From Pseudomonadota bacterium (GTDB lineage Bacteria; Desulfobacterota; Desulfobulbia; Desulfobulbales; Desulfocapsaceae), in contig JAHJNL010000022.1 in NCBI GenBank assembly GCA_018820855.1, positions 62,001-126,000 of the forward strand: a DNA stretch of 64,000 nucleotides. The letters run 5' to 3'. Under the pieces are notes generated by a model. That model was not told the origin of the DNA. It worked only from the letters and a program-made list of their open reading frames with translations, and made no database searches. Below are positions 7,717 to 16,364 of this stretch, in pieces. Numbering within the stretch: position 1 is the first letter of the stretch; every line of letters begins with the position of its first letter. Made by a program: the position numbers and the translations under genes.

Positions 7717-8382
7717 TTAAAAAGAAGCCCCTATTGCCAGCATGCCGGATGTGAGAATATAGTAGCCAAAACCTATGAGAAGCAATCCGCTTACCAGGCG
7801 TACCGCCGTGGGATGCTCATTTACAAAACGAACTTTGTTTCGAAACGATTGCGAAGCATAACCTGCCAGCAGCATGGGTATAGAAAACCCCAGAGAATAA
7901 AAAGCGAGGAGAATCAGGCCCGAGGTAAGCTGTCCTTGTGTTGCCACCATCGCCAATACTCCGGAGAGCATGGGTCCGACACATGGAATCCAGATAATAC
8001 CGAGTGTAATGCCCAGAATCAGCCCTGACCATTTCCCCTTACTTTCAAATCGCTGGGCCTTGTAAAAAAAAGTAAACTTTTTAAAAACATTGATACCCAT
8101 CAACATAGAAAGGCCAAAAGCAATGACCACAACACCGACCACTTTTTCCACTGCAGGCATGACGCCCGCAACAACTCCGGCAAAAAGAGAGGTGAGCACT
8201 CCCATCATGATAAAACTGAAACTCAGGCCGGCAACGATGAGCAGTGGACGATACTTATGATCGTCATTGGTCCCGGTAACGATAATCGGCACCATTGGCA
8301 GGACACAGGGAGATGCTATGGAGGCAACCCCTGCAAAAGTCACCATAAGAAGAGTGGTTATATTGAGTTCTAAGGGTAGCAT
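7717..8382 (-). CDS. ccdA: Cytochrome c biogenesis protein CcdA / DsbD-type transmembrane protein
   Basis: A 221-residue polytopic protein of the CcdA/DsbD transmembrane family, which carries reducing equivalents from cytoplasmic thioredoxin across the membrane. About six helices are visible. The two redox cysteines are in the paired motifs IASPCVLPMVP (near residue 25) and IWIPCVGPMLSG (near residue 132), each next to prolines as in the family. It starts 5 bp after the stop of a thioredoxin-like lipoprotein, its likely periplasmic partner. The cytoplasmic end could be fed by the trxA/trxB couple nearby. It probably serves cytochrome c maturation or periplasmic thiol reduction. Confidence 0.92.
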   Translation of the reverse strand: MLPLELNITTLLMVTFAGVASIASPCVLPMVPIIVTGTNDDHKYRPLLIVAGLSFSFIMMGVLTSLFAGVVAGVMPAVEKVVGVVVIAFGLSMLMGINVFKKFTFFYKAQRFESKGKWSGLILGITLGIIWIPCVGPMLSGVLAMVATQGQLTSGLILLAFYSLGFSIPMLLAGYASQSFRNKVRFVNEHPTAVRLVSGLLLIGFGYYILTSGMLAIGASF

Positions 8383-8387
8383 TGCTG

Positions 8388-8819
8388 TTATGATTGTGGA
8401 ATGGATTGAATCAAGAGACGGATATCGTCAACGCCTTTTACCCCAGGAGACATGCGTTTGATTTCCTTACCGCTTGCATCTGCCAGGAGGAGTGTAGGTA
8501 ACCCTCGAATACCATAGTGATAAAAAAGATCCCGATCATCAGGGACAGTGGTCTGCACATACTGGATGTCTACTTTTTCTTTAAGTTCATTTGACATGTC
8601 ATTCAGAATAGCATTCTGCATGCGACAGGGGTCTCCATTAGGGTTCAAAAAGAAAACAAGTTTAAAGCCGGCAGGTTGCAGAATTGCTTCCGGAACGGCC
8701 AGTGAATCACTTTTTTGCCCCCCCATCTCAACGGAGTTGGCAGGAGTGCCTGCCTGCTCATCACTGGAGCAGGCAATAAGGAGAAAAAGCAGAAAGGGAA
8801 AGAGGATATATTTAAACAT
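8388..8819 (-). CDS. Thioredoxin-like lipoprotein with a single active-site cysteine
   Basis: A 143-residue exported thioredoxin-fold protein. The N-terminus (MFKYILFPFLLFLLIACSS) is a lipoprotein signal with the lipidated cysteine at position 17. The fold is recognisable from LVFFLNPNGDPCRMQN and the cis-proline segment IRGLPTLLLAD. The usual WCGPC is NGDPC here, so only the second cysteine remains. I start at ATG 8817-8819, preceded by AAGG; the longer frame to 8900 lacks a signal peptide at its start. It overlaps functionally with ccdA, 5 bp downstream, which probably reduces it. A monothiol periplasmic reductase or a cysteine-linked chaperone are both possible. Confidence 0.8.
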   Translation of the reverse strand: MFKYILFPFLLFLLIACSSDEQAGTPANSVEMGGQKSDSLAVPEAILQPAGFKLVFFLNPNGDPCRMQNAILNDMSNELKEKVDIQYVQTTVPDDRDLFYHYGIRGLPTLLLADASGKEIKRMSPGVKGVDDIRLLIQSIPQS

Positions 8820-9206
8820 AGTTGACCTTGGAATGGAGTTATTATCTGTTAAAGTATTGCCGATCGATTTAACTGATTGTTTTTTCAGGTTACCCATCAA
8901 GAATAGAATAACGACAATATAAACTCAGCCGACAAGCTGTCAAGCAAATAACCAAACCATTTCATACCGTAGATCTTACTATAGTATTTCAGACTTGAAC
9001 TGATAAAACAGACCATTTTATAGCAGGATTTTATTTAACAAGCTGCCCAGACAGTTAGATACGATTCCCTCCCCTCTCTTCACGAACCTTCCATTTCTAC
9101 CTACGATATCGGCAAAAAACAAGCCTCCCGCTTACCGTTATCTGTAAACCAAATGTCTCTGACTACGCCTTCATTCGGCAGTGATCCAAACTCCACTGCA
9201 TGCTTT
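8820..9206. other. Intergenic region with no gene seen
   Basis: About 390 AT-rich bases between the start of the thioredoxin-like lipoprotein gene and the end of the acetolactate decarboxylase gene, both on the minus strand. I saw only short frames and no hairpin with a T tract. It should contain the promoter of the lipoprotein-ccdA pair. Confidence 0.5.
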
Positions 9207-9989
9207 CTATTGTTTCTCCACTTTTTCCAGTTCGCTGCCCTGATCTCTTGCCAGTTCCAGCGAGGCAAAGGCCTGGGAATGGGGCAGGCTCATCATGATC
9301 TCGCTGACTTCGTCTATCTCAATTGTCCCTGCCCCTGTATGCAAAGCCAGAACATGACCGCCGCGAGTCCGATCCTTGTTTAGAAAATGAAAGTGATAAC
9401 CCGGCACATTCAAGCCGGTCATATAATCGGGGGTATAAAACCCCACCAGGGTTCCTTCCACATCTTCGTACTGGAACATGGCCTGTTCCTTGACCACCTC
9501 GGCAAGAGGCCGGTAGGGAGGACTCTGAGCCGGGACTGAACGGACCGTCAGCCTGGCAAAACGGCCTTGAATACGAAAGGCATAAAAGTGATTGCGATTG
9601 GAGGTGAGCCGAGTCAACTCCTGCTGCAGAGCTGGATATTCCAGATCACCCGGCAGGAGTGCACCCTGATCAACATCGAAATGAGTGACAACTGCAAACG
9701 GTGTTTTCTCAGCCATGTCCACCGGATAAGCTGAACCATCCATTTTGACCTGGTAAAACATGCCGTCCAGAGCGACCATTTCCCCATCCAGATGATTAAA
9801 GGTTCCCAAGCCCAAATCACCGTTGGCCGACAGGGTAGCAAATGTCAGATCTCCGTCATAGAACCCGTTAAGCAATCCGTTGATCGTCGAATATTGAAAC
9901 AGATTGTCGGCCTGTTCCGACTCTGCAGCTGTTACAGAGACAACAGAGAAAAATAACAAAATTACAACCCAGCAGAGTAGCTTTTTCAT
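9207..9989 (-). CDS. Alpha-acetolactate decarboxylase with a signal peptide
   Basis: A 260-residue member of the AlsD/BudA family, which turns acetolactate into acetoin. Seen: LFQYSTINGLLNGFYDGDL at the mature N-terminus, the GLGTFNHLDGEMVALDG block, the FYTPDYMTGLNVPGYHFHFL segment with the HxH zinc ligands, and GGHVLAL with a third likely histidine. The start at ATG 9987-9989 (AGAGG upstream) gives MKKLLCWVVILLFFSVVSVTA, a clear Sec signal with cleavage near AAES, so the enzyme is probably periplasmic. No acetolactate synthase or acetoin dehydrogenase gene is adjacent. It is a single-gene unit. Confidence 0.88.
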   Translation of the reverse strand: MKKLLCWVVILLFFSVVSVTAAESEQADNLFQYSTINGLLNGFYDGDLTFATLSANGDLGLGTFNHLDGEMVALDGMFYQVKMDGSAYPVDMAEKTPFAVVTHFDVDQGALLPGDLEYPALQQELTRLTSNRNHFYAFRIQGRFARLTVRSVPAQSPPYRPLAEVVKEQAMFQYEDVEGTLVGFYTPDYMTGLNVPGYHFHFLNKDRTRGGHVLALHTGAGTIEIDEVSEIMMSLPHSQAFASLELARDQGSELEKVEKQ

Positions 9990-10445
9990 AATACCTCTAG
10001 AATTCAAGTGATTGTCTAACATATGTGCAGCGAGATCGTGACTACCACTTTCATTGGTTGCCCTTCCCCTCATTCTTGAAGAGAGTTCAATTTAATGCTT
10101 CAGATTATCCGAAAACTGCCAAAGTAAAATCTCTACTCAAGCTTATCCAAACAGACCACTAAAGGCAATTACGGATAGAAAAAATTGTGTTTTATTGCAA
10201 AGGGATCTGCTAAGTTTATATTTTTGTTCATCTACGGGCTGCAGGGAGGCGGGGAGCGATAAGGTGTAACAATGTTTCCGCAAGATGGGAAGGGAGGACG
10301 AGGCTATGCCAACAATAATCTCCTTTTCTCAAGTGGTTGGACGCTGCTTGTAACTCATATTCATCAAAATCGGCAATACTCCAGATTCTGGCGGTACCAG
10401 CCTCAACCAGTTCCAAAATTTGAATCTCTTACAAAAGGTAAGCTT
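9990..10445. other. Intergenic region with a doubtful reading frame
   Basis: About 455 bp. On the minus strand, codons 10428 to 10228 are open and read ARIWSIADFDEYELQAAS followed by KGDYCWHSLVLPSHLAET and ending in PAARR. The composition is protein-like but there is no start codon with a ribosome site and nothing I recognise, so it is either a gene remnant or chance. The rest holds the promoters of the flanking divergent genes. Confidence 0.35.
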
Positions 10446-10766
10446 ATGAAAAACGAGAAACAATCAGAAAATCAGGCACCAATTATCCAGGCCATGGTCT
10501 GGTACAAAGAAGAAGACTGGGAAAAACTCATTGAGATGTTCACCGACGGCCATCTGCTCCCTAAAAGCTATGCTGACTGGCTTAAGAAAGCTGACAAGAT
10601 GGTCGAGCAGTTAGAAGCGGCAGGGGATGTGGTGATAAAGGTCTTCATTGATCCCGTAACCTTCCCGGCCTGGTGCAAAAAAAAGGGAAGAAAAATGGAT
10701 ATGAAGGCCAGAACGGATCTGGCCATTGAGGTGGCCACCAAGCAGAGCTTCGGCCCAAAGGTCTGA
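10446..10766 (+). CDS. Small protein of unknown function (106 aa)
   Basis: I do not recognise this family. The ATG at 10446 has AAAGG 8 bp upstream. The product is a soluble, charged protein of 106 residues with no signal peptide, opening MKNEKQSENQAPIIQAMVWY. It has helical stretches around EDWEKLIEMFTDGHLLPKS and DWLKKADKMVEQLEAAGDVV, then VKVFIDPVTFPAWCKKKGR with a single cysteine, then an Ala/Glu-rich end. The pattern of conserved aromatic and charged residues and the good ribosome site suggest a real cytoplasmic protein. It is followed after 4 bp by a GC-rich hairpin and stands alone between opposing genes. Confidence 0.7.
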   Translation: MKNEKQSENQAPIIQAMVWYKEEDWEKLIEMFTDGHLLPKSYADWLKKADKMVEQLEAAGDVVIKVFIDPVTFPAWCKKKGRKMDMKARTDLAIEVATKQSFGPKV

Positions 10767-10770
10767 GCAC

Positions 10771-10800
10771 GGCAGGGGTGATTTTGCCAATACCCCTGCC
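10771..10800 (+). terminator. GC-rich hairpin after the 106-aa gene
   Basis: GGCAGGGGT (10771-10779) pairs perfectly with ACCCCTGCC (10792-10800) around a 12-base loop, 4 bp after the stop codon. There is no T tract, so it is a weak or Rho-assisted terminator candidate for this convergent gene pair. Confidence 0.5.
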
Positions 10801-10824
10801 AGCCCTGTTCACCACGACCTGTCT

Positions 10825-12291
10825 TTAGAACTTCTCTTGATCAGCAAGGAGTTTGTATACTATATAATACTTATAAATATTACTCACATACTGAACTGTT
10901 TCCCGGCCAATGCGTTTTGCAGCCACTACCTCCACATTGCGGAACCAGATATCCGGGTCCAGGCCCATCTTCACGGCCTCCTTGCGTAATTGTGCAACCT
11001 TGGCCGGCCCTGCATTGTAAGAAGCAAAGGCAAAGAGCATTTTATTCACCTTATTGATAGAGCCGTCGACAAAATAACGATCTACCATAAAGCGCAGATA
11101 CTTGGTACCTGCATGGATATTGGCCTCGACCTCATGAATATTGTGAATACCGACATTCTTATCTCGGGCAGTGGACGGCAAGATCTGCATAACGCCTACG
11201 GCCCCGACATGGCTTTTTGCCTTCTGATCCAGACGTGACTCCTGATAAGCAAGGGCTGCGAGCATGAGATAGTCAAAATCATATTTCTTCCCGTAGGTTT
11301 TAAAGTATTCCACCGTCTCCAGAAAACGCTTCCGGTCGTCTGCCTGCTTTGCATTTGTTACATACTTCGTCTCTTTCAGATATCGGTTAAAGGCTATGTT
11401 GCCGTGCTGGGTTCCTTTTTTGTTCTTTTTGACAAATGCGTTGACAACTTTCATGAGCTCCGGACTGTTCTTCCTCAATGCCCAAGCTATCTCCCCCCCG
11501 GAGTTGACCTTAATCTCAGTATGAACCTTGATATTGTCAAAACCCCCCCCCCAGAATTCTGCCTTGTGCTTATCCACAATCAGCATGGACAGCAGACCGG
11601 CATTCAACATCTCCAGCAGATCCTCGTCCTCCAGATTCTCATCTGCAAAAACTATTTTTACCGGTGTCTTCCCCGTGGATATCAGCGTCTTGTTGAGCCG
11701 AGTCAGACTTTCATAGTAACTGCTTGATTTCCTGACATAGATCTCCTTCCCTGCCAGAGCAAAAACATTTTTCAGCAATGGTCCGTTCTTTTCTGTCACG
11801 ACTACTTCATCAACATCTGTAAGGAAAGGGTCTGAAAAATCAACCAGCTTCCTTCTCTCATCTGTGATGGTCAGATTTCCTATGGCAATATCCCCCAGGC
11901 CCTTATCAAGATCCGACAACAACTTTTCACGCGGTGTAGGAATGATCACCACATGAATTTTCAAGTACTTGGTTTTTTGCAGAGCATTGACATAGTTCTC
12001 AAACTCCTTTGCCCCTTCATAACTCAACCCTCTCTGCCTGACTCCATCAAGAAAATAAAAGGTCTTACTGTAAGGAATCAGAAACCGGATGACCCTGTCC
12101 TGCACCATCTGTTCATAATCCCCGGTCCACTGTCGGTTTAGAATCTCACCATCTTTCGTCATCTCCCCCCTGCTGCTTACCGCACCGGATGACGAAACCC
12201 CCAGTCCTGAAAGAAGAAGGCAGAACAACAGGAGCATCGCCATTCTGCCGCCGACAAACATCTTCCCGCACACTTCATCTGATTCCTTCAT
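10825..12291 (-). CDS. MltF-like membrane-bound lytic transglycosylase
   Basis: A 488-residue exported enzyme with two modules. The first (about 60-290) is a family-3 solute-binding fold, with DFSDPFLTDVDEVVV and YVRKSSSYYESL typical of it. The second (about 330-470) is an SLT lysozyme-like domain: ALAYQESRLDQKAKS with the catalytic glutamate, then GAVGVMQILPSTA, AGTKYLRFM and FASYNAGPAKV. This order defines MltF, which cuts peptidoglycan glycan strands to 1,6-anhydro ends. The hydrophobic run MAMLLLFCLLLSGLGV is the export signal; with no lipobox cysteine in the usual place it may stay membrane-anchored. I start at ATG 12289-12291, with GAGGTGG upstream, rather than at the GTG five codons earlier. 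Confidence 0.9.
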   Translation of the reverse strand: MKESDEVCGKMFVGGRMAMLLLFCLLLSGLGVSSSGAVSSRGEMTKDGEILNRQWTGDYEQMVQDRVIRFLIPYSKTFYFLDGVRQRGLSYEGAKEFENYVNALQKTKYLKIHVVIIPTPREKLLSDLDKGLGDIAIGNLTITDERRKLVDFSDPFLTDVDEVVVTEKNGPLLKNVFALAGKEIYVRKSSSYYESLTRLNKTLISTGKTPVKIVFADENLEDEDLLEMLNAGLLSMLIVDKHKAEFWGGGFDNIKVHTEIKVNSGGEIAWALRKNSPELMKVVNAFVKKNKKGTQHGNIAFNRYLKETKYVTNAKQADDRKRFLETVEYFKTYGKKYDFDYLMLAALAYQESRLDQKAKSHVGAVGVMQILPSTARDKNVGIHNIHEVEANIHAGTKYLRFMVDRYFVDGSINKVNKMLFAFASYNAGPAKVAQLRKEAVKMGLDPDIWFRNVEVVAAKRIGRETVQYVSNIYKYYIVYKLLADQEKF

Positions 12292-12410
12292 GACACACCA
12301 CCTCACTGAGACACTTAAGAAGAGTCAACTACAGATAAGTTCCTTACAGCCAAACAGCCAATACCCGACCGTTTAACCGGTCAGGCATTGTAAAAACGTT
12401 ACATGTATCA

Positions 12411-12854
12411 TCAGGCCAGCTGCGCCTTACGCCACCCCGCTTCCTTTAACCGTTTGATTCGTTCTACGGCCCAGGAATTGATGGCTGTCAAATACTCTTT
12501 GGGATTACTGTCCTTCATGGCAATGATCTTATCCCTCTCATCAACAATGTCCGCAGTTTCCCCGGGGTACATTTCACGCCATGTTGCATAGCCTTGATCA
12601 AAAATAAACTCAGGAGTTACATGAGCGGGATTCATGGTCAATTTGGTAATGGCAAACATCCTGGCTATATCCATATCATACTCAATAACCCAACCGTTAT
12701 CGTTCACCATTGTTTCCTGATCAAGAACCTGTTCGCTTGAGCAAGAGGGACAAAAGAGGCGGTCGACCACCTCCTGCCCCATGACATTATCCCGAAGATG
12801 AAATGTTGCATCCTTTTGCCCACAACTGCATGTTCTTCTCACTTCCTGGCACAT
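12411..12854 (-). CDS. Zinc-ribbon-like protein of unknown function (147 aa)
   Basis: I cannot name the family. The N-terminal 40 residues contain a four-cysteine knuckle pattern, RTCSCGQ then LFCPSCSSEQ, likely binding zinc. The rest is acidic, with MDIARMFAITKLTMNPAH and GYATWREMYPGETADIVD, and a C-terminal helix rich in Lys/Arg/Ala. There is no signal peptide. A strong GGAGG ribosome site precedes the ATG. It stands alone between the lytic transglycosylase and the hybrid kinase, all on the minus strand, with an AT-rich promoter-like stretch upstream. Cysteine-rich small proteins of this sort are often metal- or redox-related, but nothing here proves that. Confidence 0.75.
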   Translation of the reverse strand: MCQEVRRTCSCGQKDATFHLRDNVMGQEVVDRLFCPSCSSEQVLDQETMVNDNGWVIEYDMDIARMFAITKLTMNPAHVTPEFIFDQGYATWREMYPGETADIVDERDKIIAMKDSNPKEYLTAINSWAVERIKRLKEAGWRKAQLA

Positions 12855-12971
12855 AGTTCTCCTCCACTTTCTTGACTGATTCTGTTTACAATAACTCTAA
12901 TCAATTTTTATAGACTATACTATGCTCCTTTTTATACACTTTGTAAACACAATAATGATTACTACTATCGA

Positions 12972-15900
12972 CTAAATATATTTCTTCATAACTGCAAATA
13001 ACTCTTCCACATCCAGAGGTTTAGCGAGGAAATCATCCATCCCGGCGAGGAGACATTGGTTACGATGTTCTTCCATAGCATGTGCTGTCAGAGCAATAAC
13101 GGGGAGATGCTGTCCACTCTCTTTTTCAGTCTCTCGAATATGCCGGATTGCCTGGATTCCATCCATCTCAGGCATCTGGATATCCATGAGAACGATATCA
13201 AACTGATCATTCTCCAGAACATCAAGCACCCCCTGACCATTTTCTACTGAAACCACTCGGCACTGCCTGGCCTTCAACAGTTCCTCAACAAAAATACGGT
13301 TTATCTCGTCATCTTCGGCAAGAAGAACCGAAGTGGAAGGAACAAAATTCCCTATCAGTACTCCATCAGTAACGGTTTTCATGCTTGAAGTCAAAGAGAG
13401 GGGTTTGCTCATGGTGACAGTAAAATGGAACGTTGAACCGGGCGATACTTCTGACTGGCTGTCTCCCGACCGCCTTGTCGGCACTGTGTTGCTTTTCACC
13501 CATATTCTCCCTCCCATGAGTGCTACCAGTTTACCAGAAATGGCAAGCCCCAGACCTGTTCCACCATATTTCCTGGTATGCGACCCATCTGCCTGGGCAA
13601 ATTTCTCGAAGATCACCTCCTGTTTTTCAGGAAGAATGCCAATACCACTATCCATGACCGTGAAATAGAGGTTGACCTGTTCCTGGTCCTGACTCTGTAA
13701 ATGAACAGCAACCTCCACCTCTCCCTTGTCGGTAAATTTAATTCCGTTCCCCACGAGATTGGTCAGGATTTGCCCAAGACGACCAGAGTCTCCCAACAAA
13801 CGATTCGGCACATCTTCATCAACCTGCCACTGGAGCTTCAGCCCCTTGTCTCTGGCCTGAACCCAGAAAACAGACAGGACTTCATCCAGAAAATTACGAA
13901 AATCGAAATCTCGGTATTCAAGGTCCAGACGACCCGCTTCAATCTTGGAAAAATCTAGGATATCATTTATTAAACGAAGCAGTCTGTCTGTTGAAAGTTT
14001 GATCATAGTCAAAAACTCTCGGGGCTGCTCTTCGAGTTCCATATCCATGAGAATATCGGTAAAACCGATTATGCCGTTCATGGGAGTGCGAATCTCATGG
14101 CTCATGTTTGCCAGAAATTCTGACTTGGCGACACTGGCCTGCCGGGCTGCAATCAGGGCCTTATCCAGCTCTTTATTGGCTGTCTCCAGTTCAACGGCAT
14201 ACACTTCTGTGCTCTCAAGAGAAGACTCTGCTGCCTGTTTCGCCCTGCGCAGAGCACCTTCCATCTGCTTGATATCCGAGATATCAACAAATGCTTCCAG
14301 GAGGTACTCTGTTCCTTCCAGGGTCACCGGCACAACGGTCTTGATGATGGGGATTTCATAACCAAGGGCGGTAAGCAGGACACGTTCCGTATCTTCCATC
14401 TGATTACCCAGATCGATGATGGGGCATTTCCCTCTTTCGGCAGGACAGATAAAGTGATGACAGGCCTTTCCCACGATCTGTCCTGCCGAAGCACCGATCA
14501 TGGAAGCGGCATAAGGATTCACCCGGCTGATGATATGACTTGAGATATCGATCAGTACCATACCCACTGGCAGCTTATCGAGGATGGTCCTGAGCAGTTT
14601 CTCGTTGGCCTCAAGCTTCTCCTTATCTTTATGGTGTTCTGTGGCATTGACAATGGTGAGAATCACCTGGAACTCACTATCCAGTTTTATGGATTCAGCA
14701 TTAACCACCAGCCAGAAAGAACGTCTGCCGGAACCGCTTTCCTGCACAAAGCTTCCCTCCCGGCCATGCACGGCCTGACCAGTACGAATCACTTCATCCA
14801 GTGTCAAGCGAATCATGCATTGCTCACAGAGCTCGCTGTCACCACAACCATACCCCGTGCCGAAAAGTGACGCACATTGCAACACTTCGCCGGGAAGCCT
14901 GTTCCTGGCCATATTTGCACGATAGCCGACAAGAGAGGCAGCCTCGCGGTTGATCTTCATCACCCGAAGGTCAGAATTAAAGAGAGCCATACCCACCGGG
15001 GCTCTTTCAAATATGACAGAAAGATTGTGCTGCTGCCGTAACAACTCCCCTTCGGTTTCCTTTCTGCTGGCAAGCATGGCTCGAAAATCTTCGGCCAGTT
15101 CCCCGATTTCATCTTTTCCGAAAATGGGAATCTCCTGATCCAGATTTCCCTTGGCAACACGCCTTGTAATCTCCGAAAGCTTACGGATGGGATCAGCAAT
15201 CTGTGAGGCCCCATAGACAATGGTCAGCATACCAAGAAGAATAAGAGCGACGCCGATGGTGACCAGGTCCTTGACCAGTTTATCCGCTACCTGCAGAAGC
15301 AAGCTGTTTGGGATTCGCATGCCCAGTGACCAGGGAGTATCCATTTCAGTGAGTGGAACCGGTGCCCGATAGCCTATAAAACCACTTCCCTCCAGCTTAA
15401 CCTGTTTGCCCGCCTGGAGATCAATCAGGCTGAGAGTACAGTAAGGGCGAAGGATGTCCATCCCCTCTCCACGCATATCAGGCATACCTGCCGAGGCAGC
15501 GACAGTACCATACCAGGAAAGAAGGGAAAGCTTGGCATCCTGATTGACAAGGGAACTGTGAACATCATCAAGAATCAACTGAAGAGTATCGGCAGCAAAA
15601 AGCAGACCGATCAACCCTCTCAGTACCTCACCTTCTCGCAGGGGGATCAAGACCCCGAAAACCATCTGTTCCGTCTCGCCCAGGGAAAATTGAAAGATAT
15701 CAGTGACCACCACTTTTTGCTGTTGCAGGCTTTCCAGCCACCACTGCTCTTTGAGAAATTTTGTTGGAGGCAGAGAGCGAGTATGGATTCCCAATGCAGA
15801 TTCCCGAAGCCAGAGCGAACAGCTTCCTGTCTGACTTTTTCCCTCTTCCATTCCATTTTCAGGAAAACAATGCTGTCGATCAGAGATAAAGGTAGCAACA

Positions 15901-16205
15901 ATTGAGCGATTCTCCCGCATGGCATTTTCCAGAGTAACATTCACTGCACCGGTTGTCTCCTGGAGCGGGGAACCAGTAATAATGCCGGAAATCGCACTGG
16001 CAAGAATCTTTGCGGAAATGACCCCTTGGTCGAGAACAGCCTTACAACGCCAGGCAGTATTGCGAACTGTCTGCTGGATATGGGAATGGGCACTGTCAAT
16101 GGCCTGGTTACGCAACTTAAATGCGGTAAAGGCAACAACAATGCCAAGGATAAGTATCATGCAGGCCCCAAATATCAGGACCAGTCTGGAGCGAATTGAA
16201 CGCAT
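12972..16205 (-). CDS. Hybrid sensor histidine kinase with sensor, HAMP, two PAS and receiver domains
   Basis: A 1077-residue membrane signalling protein. In order: TM1 (about 9-30), a large extracytoplasmic Cache-like sensor (about 35-310), TM2 (about 313-335), HAMP (DPIRKLSEITRRVAKGNLD), two PAS domains (about 395-520 and 535-650), a coiled linker, HisKA with the phospho-acceptor in EFLANMSHEIRTPMNGI, HATPase with NLVGNGIKFT, DSGIGI and GGTGLGLAIS, and a C-terminal receiver (DIVLMDIQMPEMDG with the phospho-acceptor Asp, then LTAHAM and LAKPLD). Both PAS domains are rich in cysteine (GYGCGDSELCEQC; KACHHFICPAERGKCP). No cognate regulator is adjacent, so phosphate may pass to a distant one. 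No clear ribosome site precedes the ATG. Confidence 0.93.
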   Translation of the reverse strand: MRSIRSRLVLIFGACMILILGIVVAFTAFKLRNQAIDSAHSHIQQTVRNTAWRCKAVLDQGVISAKILASAISGIITGSPLQETTGAVNVTLENAMRENRSIVATFISDRQHCFPENGMEEGKSQTGSCSLWLRESALGIHTRSLPPTKFLKEQWWLESLQQQKVVVTDIFQFSLGETEQMVFGVLIPLREGEVLRGLIGLLFAADTLQLILDDVHSSLVNQDAKLSLLSWYGTVAASAGMPDMRGEGMDILRPYCTLSLIDLQAGKQVKLEGSGFIGYRAPVPLTEMDTPWSLGMRIPNSLLLQVADKLVKDLVTIGVALILLGMLTIVYGASQIADPIRKLSEITRRVAKGNLDQEIPIFGKDEIGELAEDFRAMLASRKETEGELLRQQHNLSVIFERAPVGMALFNSDLRVMKINREAASLVGYRANMARNRLPGEVLQCASLFGTGYGCGDSELCEQCMIRLTLDEVIRTGQAVHGREGSFVQESGSGRRSFWLVVNAESIKLDSEFQVILTIVNATEHHKDKEKLEANEKLLRTILDKLPVGMVLIDISSHIISRVNPYAASMIGASAGQIVGKACHHFICPAERGKCPIIDLGNQMEDTERVLLTALGYEIPIIKTVVPVTLEGTEYLLEAFVDISDIKQMEGALRRAKQAAESSLESTEVYAVELETANKELDKALIAARQASVAKSEFLANMSHEIRTPMNGIIGFTDILMDMELEEQPREFLTMIKLSTDRLLRLINDILDFSKIEAGRLDLEYRDFDFRNFLDEVLSVFWVQARDKGLKLQWQVDEDVPNRLLGDSGRLGQILTNLVGNGIKFTDKGEVEVAVHLQSQDQEQVNLYFTVMDSGIGILPEKQEVIFEKFAQADGSHTRKYGGTGLGLAISGKLVALMGGRIWVKSNTVPTRRSGDSQSEVSPGSTFHFTVTMSKPLSLTSSMKTVTDGVLIGNFVPSTSVLLAEDDEINRIFVEELLKARQCRVVSVENGQGVLDVLENDQFDIVLMDIQMPEMDGIQAIRHIRETEKESGQHLPVIALTAHAMEEHRNQCLLAGMDDFLAKPLDVEELFAVMKKYI

Positions 16206-16364
16206 GTCAGATTTTAACGTATGCTACTGAACAGAACCGCTTGTTTCGACACCACGGGATACAAAAAAGAATACCATTTCAATCTCCTTCAAGAGTATAG
16301 GTCGCCCCCAATAAAAGCCACCAGCCCTTCTTCTTTATTTTGCTTTTTCTCATAGCCTCCTTAA

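Noticed and set aside
7500-7754. Plus-strand reading frame of 84 codons
   Set aside because: Its composition is not protein-like across most of its length; the two other frames of the same DNA read far better and explain the region as a broken gene.
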